DNA from: a virus
Reading direction: 5' to 3' (one strand)
DNA length: 24,805 bases
IMG/VR virus record: IMGVR_UViG_3300030102_000211
Span: 1 to 24,805 of that record
Shown here: in pieces, positions 7,454-16,800 of the stretch
Numbering within the stretch: position 1 is the stretch's first letter
How the letters are laid out: each line of letters begins with the position of its first letter
Notes under the pieces: model-generated
What the model saw: only the letters and a program-made list of their open reading frames with translations
What the model was told of the DNA's origin: nothing
Databases searched by the model: none
Made by a program: the position numbers and the translations under genes

Positions 7454-7881
7454 TGGCAGGGAAAATTGTAGCAGACCAACTAGAACACAGCAGTGCAGGG
7501 TCGCTTGATACGCAGTTTGTAGTTAAGGGTAGTTCAAAAGCGTATGCAACTATTGACGCTTATCAAACCACTACTGGAACAACTACCTCATTTAACATAA
7601 GTTCAACAACGGACGATGGTGCGGGGTTATGGGATTGCTCCTTTACCAATAGCATGAGTGCTGCCACTTACTCCGCAGCAATAGTTGGTACTGGTGGTCA
7701 AGATACTGAACAGCTTTTAAGAATACCTCACGTTAGGGCTGGCGTACACACTAATTCAAGTCCATCAGAAATGCTTACATCTAAATGTGGGTTTGTATAT
7801 AGGTATCTTACTTCAAGTGGAACGATAGGTAACTATGGTTATGCTTATAGTTCGTTTACTCTACATGGAGATTTAGCCTGA
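7453..7881 (+). CDS. Fibre-associated tip protein, paralogue 3
   Basis: A 142-residue protein and the most diverged of the three. It starts MAGKIVADQLEHSSAGSLDT rather than MSTLKA, but keeps the centre STTDDGAGLWDCSFTNSMSAATYSAAIV and the end FTLHGDLA. Two cysteines are present, one in the centre (WDCSF) and one further on (SKCGF). The first residues resemble another common start of marine phage fibre-tip proteins (GKI.ADQL.H). It overlaps the next gene by 1 bp (TGATG at 7879-7883). The role is inferred from family and position. Confidence 0.78.
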   Translation: MAGKIVADQLEHSSAGSLDTQFVVKGSSKAYATIDAYQTTTGTTTSFNISSTTDDGAGLWDCSFTNSMSAATYSAAIVGTGGQDTEQLLRIPHVRAGVHTNSSPSEMLTSKCGFVYRYLTSSGTIGNYGYAYSSFTLHGDLA

Positions 7882-8354
7882 TGAACATACCTGAATTTAA
7901 AGGCACACACTTATGGGATAGACTGTGCTGGGCAAAAGAAAACTTAGAGGGATATCAGTCAGAGTATCGTGTGGTGTACGAAGACAGCATAGACGAGTGT
8001 GCCAAGATACTTGTACCTGACCCTAATTGGATGGCTTGTGCATTGCAGGGCGGTATCCTACCCCCGGTCTGGGTATATTGGGAACTTGCAAAGGATGAAG
8101 CACAGCCAGACTTCAAGAAGCATACTCGTGGCTATCTGTTGCATGACACAAAACCTGTTGAGGCTATGACAGAAGAGCAAGCCTTAGAGTATCTCATAAT
8201 GAAAGACTGTCCTCAACACGTTTGGCGGGAATGGAATACAGGCAACAAACCTAAGTTGGTTATTTGCCGCAAAGAACAGTTACCAAGCACTAGAGAGTGG
8301 CGCAATGCTTGGAAGATAACTGAGGAACTAACCGTCACTGATTTAGCAGCCTAA
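7881..8354 (+). CDS. Conserved hypothetical protein of the fibre region
   Basis: A 157-residue mixed protein, tryptophan-rich (THLWDRLCWAKENLEGYQSEYR, DPNWMACALQGGILPPVWVYW, HVWREWNTGNKPKLVICRKEQ, STREWRNAWKITEE). Unlike its upstream neighbours it is a compact globular protein and not a low-complexity fibre. It ends TVTDLAA, close to the GDLA end of the three preceding proteins, and the DNA of that end is shared. I recall relatives downstream of tail fibres in marine phages but no function. A fibre-assembly or attachment role is possible from position. Confidence 0.75.
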   Translation: MNIPEFKGTHLWDRLCWAKENLEGYQSEYRVVYEDSIDECAKILVPDPNWMACALQGGILPPVWVYWELAKDEAQPDFKKHTRGYLLHDTKPVEAMTEEQALEYLIMKDCPQHVWREWNTGNKPKLVICRKEQLPSTREWRNAWKITEELTVTDLAA

Positions 8355-8367
8355 GAGGAGAAACCTA

Positions 8368-8739
8368 ATGGCAACAACATACATCGTAGACAAGGACGGA
8401 AATCAGATTGATGCTTCTAAGGCTACCGTTCCTTCTGACCGTCACTTCCGTGGTGCATGGTCATTGAGTGGTGAAGTTATATCAGAAGATATAGACGCAG
8501 CCAAAGTAATCTTTAAGGACAAAATCCGTGAGGTGCGTAAACCACTGCTTGAGGCAGAAGATGTGGCCTATATGAAAGCATTAGAGACTGACGATGCATC
8601 TGCAAAAACTGCTTCTGTAAATAAGAAGAAAGCTCTTCGTGATGCCCCAGCAGCATCTGCAATTACTAATGCAGATACAATTGCAAAGTTGAAGGCAGCT
8701 TGGGATACAAGTGTACTTGGGGATAGTCCATACTCATAA
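8368..8739 (+). CDS. Tail-fibre assembly chaperone-like protein
   Basis: A 123-residue protein with a strong ribosome site (GAGGAG at 8355-8360, 7 bp before ATG). The N-terminal part (MATTYIVDKDGNQIDASKAT, then PSDRHFRGAWSLSGEVI) is followed by a helical part: KDKIREVRKPLLEAEDVAYMKALE, KKKALRDAP, and IAKLKAAWD. The order 'R..R..LL...D ... K..LRD.P' is the pattern of the phage tail assembly chaperone family (Phage_tail_APC type), which helps fold or attach fibres. The position at the end of the fibre cluster agrees. The protein could also be a minor tail part. The family assignment is by motif only. Confidence 0.65.
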   Translation: MATTYIVDKDGNQIDASKATVPSDRHFRGAWSLSGEVISEDIDAAKVIFKDKIREVRKPLLEAEDVAYMKALETDDASAKTASVNKKKALRDAPAASAITNADTIAKLKAAWDTSVLGDSPYS

Positions 8740-8753
8740 TAAGGAAGTAGCAT

Positions 8754-10589
8754 ATGGCAACAGAAGCAGAAGCGGCGAGAAAAAAAGCTTTTTCGAACTT
8801 TGTCACCCGCAAATTCAAGAATAAAAAACAAGAGGATGAGTTTGTAAAAGCTCTTGGAGCCGCGACAAAAGCCGCACAATTTAATAAAAAACAAAACCAA
8901 CAGTTATCTTACTTTAATAGAGAGATGCAACAACAAATGACAGATGGTGCTAAAAGACGACAAACCCGTGCGATGGCTCAATCTATGGGTGCGATAACAA
9001 CTGACCAAGACCTCAAGAATGAAATGGGGTCTCTTGCTGCAGGTATGCAAGGTGGCGTACCTCAAATGAACGTTGTGCTGGGAGACCGTAGGCCAGAAGA
9101 GGTAATACCTGATTCTGAGAGTGCAGCGTTTGATACGGAGTTGATGGACAGAACAGGCAAGTTCTTAGATACAAGGCCAATCATACAGACAGGCTTTGGC
9201 GAAAGAAGAATTGGACAAGACCCATTTAAGAAGGCATCTCGCACAAAAGCTGCTGATGCAAGCGTTGGATTAACTAGAACAGACCCTGAAACAGGTGAAA
9301 TTTTACGTGACTATAGACGACCTGATTCCGATAGAACAGACCCTGTAACAGGTGAGCCTTTACGTCTGGGTGAAGTTACAGACATAGAGCGTGTTAGAGA
9401 CCAGCTATTAGCAGAGCGACCTATTACAGGCTATGATGAAGCAGGGCAACCCATTTATGGCAGTGCGATTGATGCCGCTCAAATAACAGGAGACCCTAGT
9501 GTTGTTGACCCCACAGGTTTTTCGAAAGGTACTTTATCTACAGGAGCAACAGGCACAGCCCCTTCAGCAGAATTAGATGAAAGGGCCACTGTTAAGTACC
9601 AAATGGAAAACCTTTTGAGCAGCATAGAAGAGGGAAAACCTCTTCCTGCTTGGGCTTCTCCTGCCATGCGAAAAGTATCTAGTATCATGCAAGCACGTGG
9701 TTTGGGTGCGTCCAGTATGGCTGCAGCCGCTATGACACAGGCTATTATGGAATCTGGTGTGCCGATAGCTGCACGTGATGCACAATCGTACGCAAATCTT
9801 CAACTACAAGAATTAAAAGGTGAACAACAAATGGCTTTGCAAAATGCTTTGCAGATTGCAGGCATGGACAAAGCTAATTTGTCTGCACGTCTTCAAGCAG
9901 GAGTTACCAACGCACAACTCTTATTGAAAAAAGATACATCAAATATGAGTGCGACACAGCGTTCAAACGAACTCTCATTTAACGCACTTACTCAAGCCAT
10001 ATTTAAAGATGGTGCAGAAGAAAACTTACGAAGTCAAGTCAACGCTAAGAATGACATGCAAGTTGAACAGGTTTATGCTCAACTGGGCGCACAAGTTGAA
10101 ACAGCCGATGCGAATAGAACAGCGGGAATGGAACAATTTAACGCAGGTGAAGCAAATGCTATGTCACAATTTAATGCACGACGTAGAGATGCGGATGCTC
10201 AATTCGATGCAAGAATGTCTTTTGCAATTGAACAAAGTGATGTAGGGTGGAGAAGGGCAGTAAACACAGCCGACACTGCTTTGCAAAACGAAACCAATCG
10301 TATTGATACACAAAGATTATTTGATGCTAGTCAAACTGCTTTAGCTACGTTGTGGCAAAAATACAGAGACAACGCCGCATGGAATTTTCAAAAGAGCGAA
10401 TCCATATTGCAAAGACAACATGAGATTGGTATAATGGCTATGGAATTTTCAAACTCAAAAGAACTGTACGACCAAACACAAAAGGATAATATTGCTTTAG
10501 GTGTAGGTAACTGGGTAGCCACATGGTTAGCAGAAAACGGTATACCAGATTTCGCAAGCCCAACAGGAGATGCAGATGAAACTTCTTAA
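8754..10589 (+). CDS. Putative internal virion (ejection) protein, 611 residues
   Basis: AGGAAG at 8742-8747 precedes the ATG by 6 bp. The N-terminus is basic and helical (ARKKAFSNFVTRKFKNKKQ). Residues 173-205 hold a doubled unit RTDP(E/V)TGE. From about residue 297 (LPAWASPAMRKVSSIMQARGL) to about 570 the protein is a long Gln/Ala/Asn-rich helical region with repeated FNA/FDA words (EQFNAGEANAM, SQFNARRRDAD, AQFDARMSF). No enzyme motif and no membrane helix is evident. Its place directly after the fibres and ahead of three more virion-type proteins, plus the Gln-rich helical make-up, fit an ejection protein that leaves the capsid with the DNA, like T7 gp14-gp16. I recall the ARGLGASSMAAAAMTQA stretch from marine phages. 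Confidence 0.65.
   Translation: MATEAEAARKKAFSNFVTRKFKNKKQEDEFVKALGAATKAAQFNKKQNQQLSYFNREMQQQMTDGAKRRQTRAMAQSMGAITTDQDLKNEMGSLAAGMQGGVPQMNVVLGDRRPEEVIPDSESAAFDTELMDRTGKFLDTRPIIQTGFGERRIGQDPFKKASRTKAADASVGLTRTDPETGEILRDYRRPDSDRTDPVTGEPLRLGEVTDIERVRDQLLAERPITGYDEAGQPIYGSAIDAAQITGDPSVVDPTGFSKGTLSTGATGTAPSAELDERATVKYQMENLLSSIEEGKPLPAWASPAMRKVSSIMQARGLGASSMAAAAMTQAIMESGVPIAARDAQSYANLQLQELKGEQQMALQNALQIAGMDKANLSARLQAGVTNAQLLLKKDTSNMSATQRSNELSFNALTQAIFKDGAEENLRSQVNAKNDMQVEQVYAQLGAQVETADANRTAGMEQFNAGEANAMSQFNARRRDADAQFDARMSFAIEQSDVGWRRAVNTADTALQNETNRIDTQRLFDASQTALATLWQKYRDNAAWNFQKSESILQRQHEIGIMAMEFSNSKELYDQTQKDNIALGVGNWVATWLAENGIPDFASPTGDADETS
10565..10569 (+). promoter_or_regulatory. Ribosome site that decides the next start
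   Basis: AGGAG ends directly before an ATG at 10570 and lies 6 bp before a second in-frame ATG at 10576. Only the second has usable spacing, so the gene is taken to start at 10576. Confidence 0.7.
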
Positions 10590-11022
10590 AGCATTAGCAC
10601 CGATTGCAATAGGAATAGGTGCAGGATATTTTTTAGGTGGTGGGACACTTGGTGGGGCAGCATCATCTGCCGCTGTAAAAGGTTTAGCGTCATCCTTTTT
10701 AACAACTACAGGATTTAAACGCAAAGATGGGACTACTCAGTTACCCTTTCAAATGGCTGTTGCACCTCGTCCACGTTCAGTACAAGAGTTAACACGAGGC
10801 AGTCCATCACAAGTGCCTGAACAACTTCAACCGATAGAAAGAATGGTACGTGCCAACCCTCAACTTGCAACTGCAATGAGTAATCTGTACCAAAACGCAC
10901 AAAATCAACAGGTACGAGATATGTTTGCTTCTTTCCAAACAGACGATGTGCAGCCTACGATTAGACAGGGCAGAAGAACCATAGTTACAGAACAGCCTAA
11001 AAACATACAGGTAACAGTATAA
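10576..11022 (+). CDS. Small virion-associated protein with N-terminal hydrophobic glycine-rich segment
   Basis: A 148-residue protein that starts inside the end of the preceding gene (14 bp overlap). Residues 4-25 (LKALAPIAIGIGAGYFLGGG) form a glycine-zipper-like hydrophobic stretch long enough to enter a membrane, followed by Ala/Ser/Gly-rich sequence (GAASSAAVKGLASSF). The rest is hydrophilic: RPRSVQELTRGSPSQVPEQL, ERMVRANPQLATAMSNLYQNA, DVQPTIRQGRRTIVTEQP. A membrane-active N-terminus among internal virion proteins would suit a small ejection protein that helps form the channel through the host envelope, as T7 gp14 does. The gene is real by position and coupling; its function is inference. 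Confidence 0.7.
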   Translation: MKLLKALAPIAIGIGAGYFLGGGTLGGAASSAAVKGLASSFLTTTGFKRKDGTTQLPFQMAVAPRPRSVQELTRGSPSQVPEQLQPIERMVRANPQLATAMSNLYQNAQNQQVRDMFASFQTDDVQPTIRQGRRTIVTEQPKNIQVTV

Positions 11023-11573
11023 TGGAACAAATGGATAAACGACCCCCTGCTGGAAGTATTGAAGCAAAAGACCCTTTTGCAGCAGCACCAGCAGGACACT
11101 CTCTTACGATAGACAACACTCAATGGCCTTGGGGAAAACCCCCAAAACAAGTTGACCCATCTGAGGTTTTAAAAAAGGCGATAGGCTCATTAGAGACACG
11201 CAAAGTAAAACAAGAGATGATGAAGTTACTTGCTGTCGGTGTTTCTGTTGAAACTCTGGTCGAGGGATACATACTACAGGCGTTTCATGAGGGTTCGTTT
11301 TTACCGGATGTAGGATTGCTTATTAAAGGGCCGTTAGCCATGTACATTGCAAACATGGCAGAGGAAGAGGGCATACCTTATCGTTTCTTTGAAAACGCTG
11401 ACGAACTTGAAGAAGGTGAGATGGATGATGAAACATTCTTTAACATGATGCAGCAAAATAATCCTGCCATGTTCGAGTACGTTTCAGAGACAGTGAATAG
11501 AGGTATACGTGAAGGCAATGCTCCACAGCCTATTAAAGAAGACAGTTTTATGAATATGAAGAAGGGTAAGTAA
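11022..11573 (+). CDS. Conserved virion-associated protein (183 residues)
   Basis: It starts in a TAATG overlap with the gene before it. The N-terminal part is flexible with KDPFAAAPAGHSLT, then a short tryptophan motif NTQWPWGKPPKQVDP (about residues 32-46). A helical core follows (AIGSLETRKVKQEMMKLL, VSVETLVEGYILQAFHEG, LIKGPLAMYIANMAEEEGI), then an acidic run (NADELEEGEMDDETFF, about residues 125-140) and a basic tail. I recall the order 'G.SLT...PWE.PP' plus 'GV.VE.L.E..L..A..EG....DV.LLI..P' as a conserved, unnamed family of marine phages. It lies between internal virion-type genes, so a structural role is likely. There is no catalytic motif. Confidence 0.72.
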   Translation: MEQMDKRPPAGSIEAKDPFAAAPAGHSLTIDNTQWPWGKPPKQVDPSEVLKKAIGSLETRKVKQEMMKLLAVGVSVETLVEGYILQAFHEGSFLPDVGLLIKGPLAMYIANMAEEEGIPYRFFENADELEEGEMDDETFFNMMQQNNPAMFEYVSETVNRGIREGNAPQPIKEDSFMNMKKGK

Positions 11574-11574
11574 G

Positions 11575-13815
11575 ATGGGTGTAGGTGCAGCATTAGCTTT
11601 GGGTCTTATTCAAGGTTTCACTAGGAACATAGAAAAAGAACAACAAAGCAGACAACTAGACCGTGATACATTACGTAATGCAAATAATTTAATGCTTACT
11701 GCTGCGACACAAGGTAAGTTGCATCCTCAAAATGCAGCCGTTATAGGTGCTGCAATTAAAGACGCTCGTGGTGAGTTGGATGCTAAAGAAAGAATTGATA
11801 TATTTGGCACACGCACAGAGCCGATTAATTTTGATATTACGGAACTTGCACCGCTCTTAAAGTACAATGACCCCAATGCTAAAAAAGCTGATGACCAATT
11901 TAAAACAATATTTAAGGTGGGTGGCGACGAGTTTGGTTTGATGTCTAACTTCGTGGAAAGTCCTAATAGCAATTCAGCAAGAGTAGCACTAGCAGAAATT
12001 GGTTCTAATATGACCAACCGTGATTTTACGAATATGATTGCAAACAATCAGGAAATGTATGAAAGAATACACGGTGTAGCCACGTCAGCCATTAAGGTAA
12101 TAAACGGCGCATTTCAAAAAGCTAAATTGCAAGCAACAGAGGGAGCAACGTTTTCAGAACCTACGTTTAATGACCGTGGTCTTCAACCTTTTTTAGACCT
12201 TGGCACAAAAATGTACAACCTGCCAAACCTTACCCAAATAAAAAACGCTTCTACCAAAGAGGCTTTTCAAGAGATTACAGGGGAACAAATTGATTCTGTT
12301 GTACAAACAGGATTAGGTGATTTTGGTATTAAGCTAGATACAGCAGAAAAAAAACAAGCGATAGTAAAGATAGCTAACCAAATGAAAAAGGGGTCAGATG
12401 AAATAGTGCAATTTCTTACGGATACCTTTTTTGAAGATGCTGCAGAATTTGTACCAGAAGATAAAATAGTTTTAGTGGATGGTATGATTAAACTTGGCGC
12501 AGAGTTTGAAAAATTAGGTAATATAACTGCGTTAGACCCTGATATTGGTCTTCGCAGACTTGATATAGATAAAGCCGCAGAATTTTATAATGCCATAGAA
12601 AGAAATGCAGGGGGTCCAGAAAGCTCTCTTGCACAGCAAATTTACATACTTGCACCTTATATGTCAGGTTCAAAAAAAGAGGGCGGCGGTGTAATAGGTT
12701 TTGGAAATACAACTACCGGTATGACAAGACAAACGTACGTTTTAAAACAAACAAGTGGTCAGTTCAAATCGTTTGGAGAAATAGAAGCAGCACGTAATGC
12801 TATAGAATTAACAAATGATACGCTGACAGTTTTTCGTCAAAAACGAGCAGAATTAGATGAACCACTTGCTTACAGTGAGCTTAAAAAAGCTGTGAAATTT
12901 GTATTTGGTGGTGAGGGTTTTATTGCTTCTGCTGTGAAAGATTTAGGTTTTACAGGCATATATGAAGGTAACACCAACAAAGACAGAACACTACGTGAGG
13001 GTGAAAAGTACGTTGATGAAGAATACGTAAAATCTTTAAATGCTAACGTAGAAAAAATAGGTCAAGAAAAGGGTCAAACATACGCTGAGTTAGAAGCTCT
13101 ACGTGTCACACTGGCTTTCCAAATGGCACGTGCGGCTGACCCATCAGGACGTTTATCTAACCAAGATATTGAACAGCAAATGGTCAAACTAGGCACAGCT
13201 TTTGATACACAAAGCATGGCTTTAGCTAAGATTGACGAGATATCAAGAGAGTTTAAAGTCACACAAGATAGACTAGACATTTTAGTGAAATACGGAAAAG
13301 GCACGGACATCATCGACCTTAAAGGTCAGGCAATTATTGATGCTGCCATAGCTGTAAATCATTTAAAGATGGAACGTGAACGAATGAACTATCTAGGTAT
13401 GAATGTTGGTGTTCGTACACAATCTTACGCTGAAATGGACCGCACACCATCAAGTCAGTATCAAGGGGCGTTTATCGTTCTCAATGCAGCAGGTCTTCCT
13501 GTTAGAAAAGACAATAAAAACATATTGGTTGACCAAAACGGAAGCGTTCTTTCTCCTGACCAACTCGTACCTATTGCTGAAGAACCTTCTGAAGTGACTT
13601 TACCTGACGGTAAAAAATTAGAAGTTGAACCAAAGGCAGAAGAAAAGCCAAAGCCAGATGACCCACCCCCACCAGCAGAGGGTGCGCTGGATGCTACAAA
13701 AGAAGAAACAACAGGTGGCAACAATTCTACTGGATGGACTTTAAAAGGTAGACAAGGAAAATGGAAGTACGATAGTAACACACAAACATTCGTACCTTTT
13801 CAACAAGCAAGCTAG
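11575..13815 (+). CDS. Large putative internal virion protein, 746 residues
   Basis: The start lies 1 bp after the preceding stop. After a short hydrophobic opening (GVGAALALGLIQGF) the protein is mostly helical and soluble, without a membrane segment or recognised enzyme motif. A proline- and acid-rich linker (about residues 670-702, KAEEKPKPDDPPPPAEG) leads to a small basic, aromatic C-terminal module (GWTLKGRQGKWKYDSNTQTF) that looks like a separate binding element. Its size and its place before the giant protein correspond to T7 gp15 (747 residues in T7), an ejection protein. I cannot show homology by eye; the assignment rests on order, length and composition. The sequence includes many adenine-rich Lys and Gln codons like its neighbours, so there is no sign of transfer. 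Confidence 0.62.
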   Translation: MGVGAALALGLIQGFTRNIEKEQQSRQLDRDTLRNANNLMLTAATQGKLHPQNAAVIGAAIKDARGELDAKERIDIFGTRTEPINFDITELAPLLKYNDPNAKKADDQFKTIFKVGGDEFGLMSNFVESPNSNSARVALAEIGSNMTNRDFTNMIANNQEMYERIHGVATSAIKVINGAFQKAKLQATEGATFSEPTFNDRGLQPFLDLGTKMYNLPNLTQIKNASTKEAFQEITGEQIDSVVQTGLGDFGIKLDTAEKKQAIVKIANQMKKGSDEIVQFLTDTFFEDAAEFVPEDKIVLVDGMIKLGAEFEKLGNITALDPDIGLRRLDIDKAAEFYNAIERNAGGPESSLAQQIYILAPYMSGSKKEGGGVIGFGNTTTGMTRQTYVLKQTSGQFKSFGEIEAARNAIELTNDTLTVFRQKRAELDEPLAYSELKKAVKFVFGGEGFIASAVKDLGFTGIYEGNTNKDRTLREGEKYVDEEYVKSLNANVEKIGQEKGQTYAELEALRVTLAFQMARAADPSGRLSNQDIEQQMVKLGTAFDTQSMALAKIDEISREFKVTQDRLDILVKYGKGTDIIDLKGQAIIDAAIAVNHLKMERERMNYLGMNVGVRTQSYAEMDRTPSSQYQGAFIVLNAAGLPVRKDNKNILVDQNGSVLSPDQLVPIAEEPSEVTLPDGKKLEVEPKAEEKPKPDDPPPPAEGALDATKEETTGGNNSTGWTLKGRQGKWKYDSNTQTFVPFQQAS

Positions 13816-13828
13816 ATAGGATATACTC

Positions 13829-16800
13829 GTGGCTGAAATGATTCGTCAACCTACTGCAGGATTTGAAACTGACCCCGCACTAGGACAGATTGCACAGGAA
13901 ATGGTCAGCACCACTGGTGCGCCTGTTCCTAAATTTACTGACATCCTATACGGCGATGTTACACAGATAGGCGGTGAAGAGATACCGCAAGTTACAATTG
14001 AGGCAGCAAGAAAAAACCCTAACTCCGAACAGGCACAGTTTATTCGTGACCAGATTGATTTTCAAACCGCTATGCAGCAGTCTCAATCTCGTGGCGTACG
14101 AATGGCAGGCACGGTTGTTGACCCTCAAACAGGGATAGTAACTCCCGGTATTCCAAAAGAGTTCGAAGGTAGGCTAACAGAAAAACAAGAAGAAGAGTTA
14201 ACAGAGTACGGTGGTCGTAGCCTTCGTCTGCAACAGGCTCTTGCCCCTTACATACAGGACAAACGTGTTCGACAAATCATGGCTGACATATACGGAACAG
14301 GTCAGTGGACTGTAGAAACAGCACGTGAGACAAATCAGTTTGCTAGTGACGTAGGCGGAACAGTTGTAAATGCTCTGTATTATACGCTTATGATGGGTAC
14401 GGCTGCAGTGGATGCTGCGTTCGATGAAAATAGAGAGTACAAAGAAGTTTGGGAAACTGACTATAAAAAGGACGCTGTAGAAACTCTTGCACGTTGGAAA
14501 CAATTCATTGAAACAAACGTTGGTACTACAGACCACGCTAGGTCTGTAAATAAACTTGTCAAGGAAGAGTTTATTAAGAGACACGGGCAACTAGAATACG
14601 ACAAACTTACTAAGTTACAGATAGGAGATGCCCCTGCTGTTGAGGGGCAACTAATACCTGATGACCTTGGTCAGATTCTTCTTGACTTAGGCACGAGTGA
14701 GTTGAGTTTGCCTGAACAGGTATTGAAGCTGTTGTACGAAACTGCTCCCGTCGCTGCTCCTGTTGCTGTGATGCACATAGGGTCAGGTAATAAAAAGCTA
14801 AAGAAGGTTGCAGATGCTGCCGAAGTTATGCCTGCGTTGAAGGGCATGGACCCTGTGATGGCGTATCGTATGCTTCGCCTTACCGAATCGAAAACCATGT
14901 TCAGCAGGGGTGTTTCTAAAGTTCTTAACAAAGTAGGAGATACCCTAGGCTATAGAGGTTCTATTGGAAACGTGCTTGAGGTTCGCGGATTCAAAGCTGC
15001 CACTAAAAAACTAGACGATGAGATTACATCCGTAAGAACAGAACTTGACAACGCAAAGATTGGTGGTGCAAAAGACGCTGAATTAAAACGTTTACAGGTA
15101 CAACTTGACTCCCTGATGGGTCGTCGTAATCGATTGCGTGTAAAGGGGGGCTTCTTTCTCAAGAATCCATACGCCTTTACATTTGCAGTTGACGAATCGA
15201 TTATTGCTACAGGGCAAGTAATTGGTACGAATCTCGCTGAACAGTTTGGATACGATAAAGATTTGGGCGGTTTGTTTGGTACGCTTAGTTTTGCGTTTCT
15301 TGGTAGACCTGCTGTTAAGCTTCCCGGTAAAACACTTAGTGCAGTAGATAAAGTAGCATTTGGTGGAAGAGGTAGTCAGATTGGTGTTGACATGATTCGT
15401 CACATCGAGGACATGGCAAAGATTGTACCTATCATTAAAGACCGTCCTGAACTTGTAAAAGGGTTCTTACGTTCTTCACAGTTTGATTTTATAGAAGCTG
15501 AGTTAAATAGAAAATTATTACCATCAGAAATTGCATCATTTCGTTCTGTAGCTGACATCATGAAAAACCTACCTGATGACCAACGCGATACAGTGTTTAA
15601 TTCTATGGTAGACTACGTTGCCCTGAAGGGACGTTTGGTAAACTCGTATGATGAAGCTGACCGTGCGAGAGCAGACGAACTTCTTACCATGACCTTCGGA
15701 CAAATTTCTGGACTAGCCCCACTACAAGCGTTGGAAGTTACATCTCTAGGTCGCATGAGAGGACAGAGTTTTAATGATGCTATTAGCGCACAGCTTCAAC
15801 AGGAACAAGCACTGGTTGCTTTAGACAGAAACATTTCACAGCTTAGAAAGATGTTTGAAGGTAAGTCAGGTGTTGATAGTGAAGATACTATCTTTGCACA
15901 GCAGTTTATAGATAACATGGAACGGGCTGCAGACCAGCAGCGCATACAGTTAGGTGAACGCAAGCGTGAGTATCTTGGTTTGCTCCGTGAGTACAAAGAC
16001 AAGGTGTTAAGCAACCCCTTGGAAGATGTAGACAGTGATGACATTGTTAAACAGCTAGTCGATATGGAGTTGAGTCTGACTCCCGGTGCAATAGGAAATA
16101 CAGAAGTAGAACGTCAAATCCTGACGCAAACGATAGAGGATGTACAGGTTGCAGCAGCAAAACGATTTAAAAGTTTACAAGGACTTGTGGGTACGCCTGC
16201 TCACCGTCGTCTCTTAGGTCAAACTACAGAACTTCTGTACGATGCTCACATTTCTACTCAATATGCAAAAGGTCGCCAAGCGTATAAAATTGCATCTGAG
16301 AAGATTGGAGACAAGCGACTAGACATTGCTCCGTTTGTAGAACAGTTCGTACAAACATCTGAGGATATCTCACAGAGAGATTTAGGTGGTTTGTTTGCAG
16401 CGGATGCAGACTTCTTTACTGGTCGTTCTGGTAAGATGGCGTTACGTGCGTTCAATGATATGGCTACACGTTCGTTAATTAAGAACTTAGAACTGGATGA
16501 GGAAGACTTGTCTGAACTGGTCGAGTACGTTTCTACACGCAAACTTGCAGATGGTAGCGCAAATCCCGACTTTATCGAGGATGTAAACCCTGTCAAGTTG
16601 GCCCTACACTTCTCTAAGAAAGAGGGTGCGGAGTTTGCACCGTTCGAAGCAGATGCCTTTGAAGTAGATACAATCTATCGTCACTTCAGAAACAAGGGAG
16701 AGTATATCCGCAATGACGCACAGGCAAAACCGTACAAGGATGCTGCACGAGAGATAAACACTCTGATGATGGCAGACAAAGACATTGGCCCTGCTATCAA

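Larger units (their letters stand above)
7050..7881 (+). repeat. Shared gene-end sequence in three tandem fibre cassettes
   Basis: Near-identical 21-bp segments close each of the three paralogues, at 7050-7070, 7433-7453 and 7861-7881. They share TACA(C/T)GG then GATTTAGC and the stop. The core GATTTAGCA recurs at 8340-8348, at the end of the following unrelated gene. The central parts of the genes are not conserved in DNA. Confidence 0.7.

Noticed and set aside
6702-7881. Variable repeats of a diversity-generating retroelement in the fibre-tip genes
   Set aside because: No reverse transcriptase, template repeat or adenine-directed variable pattern is seen; the paralogues differ along their whole centre.
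9949-10245. A 98-residue frame in another phase inside the 611-residue virion gene
   Set aside because: It has no ribosome site and an odd composition (rich in Met, His, Lys), and it lies wholly within a well-supported gene; it is a by-product of that gene's Gln/Asn codons.
13799-13827. TATACT at 13822-13827 as a promoter for the giant gene
   Set aside because: The matching -35 position (13799-13804) fits only three of six bases, and transcription would start at or after the start codon.
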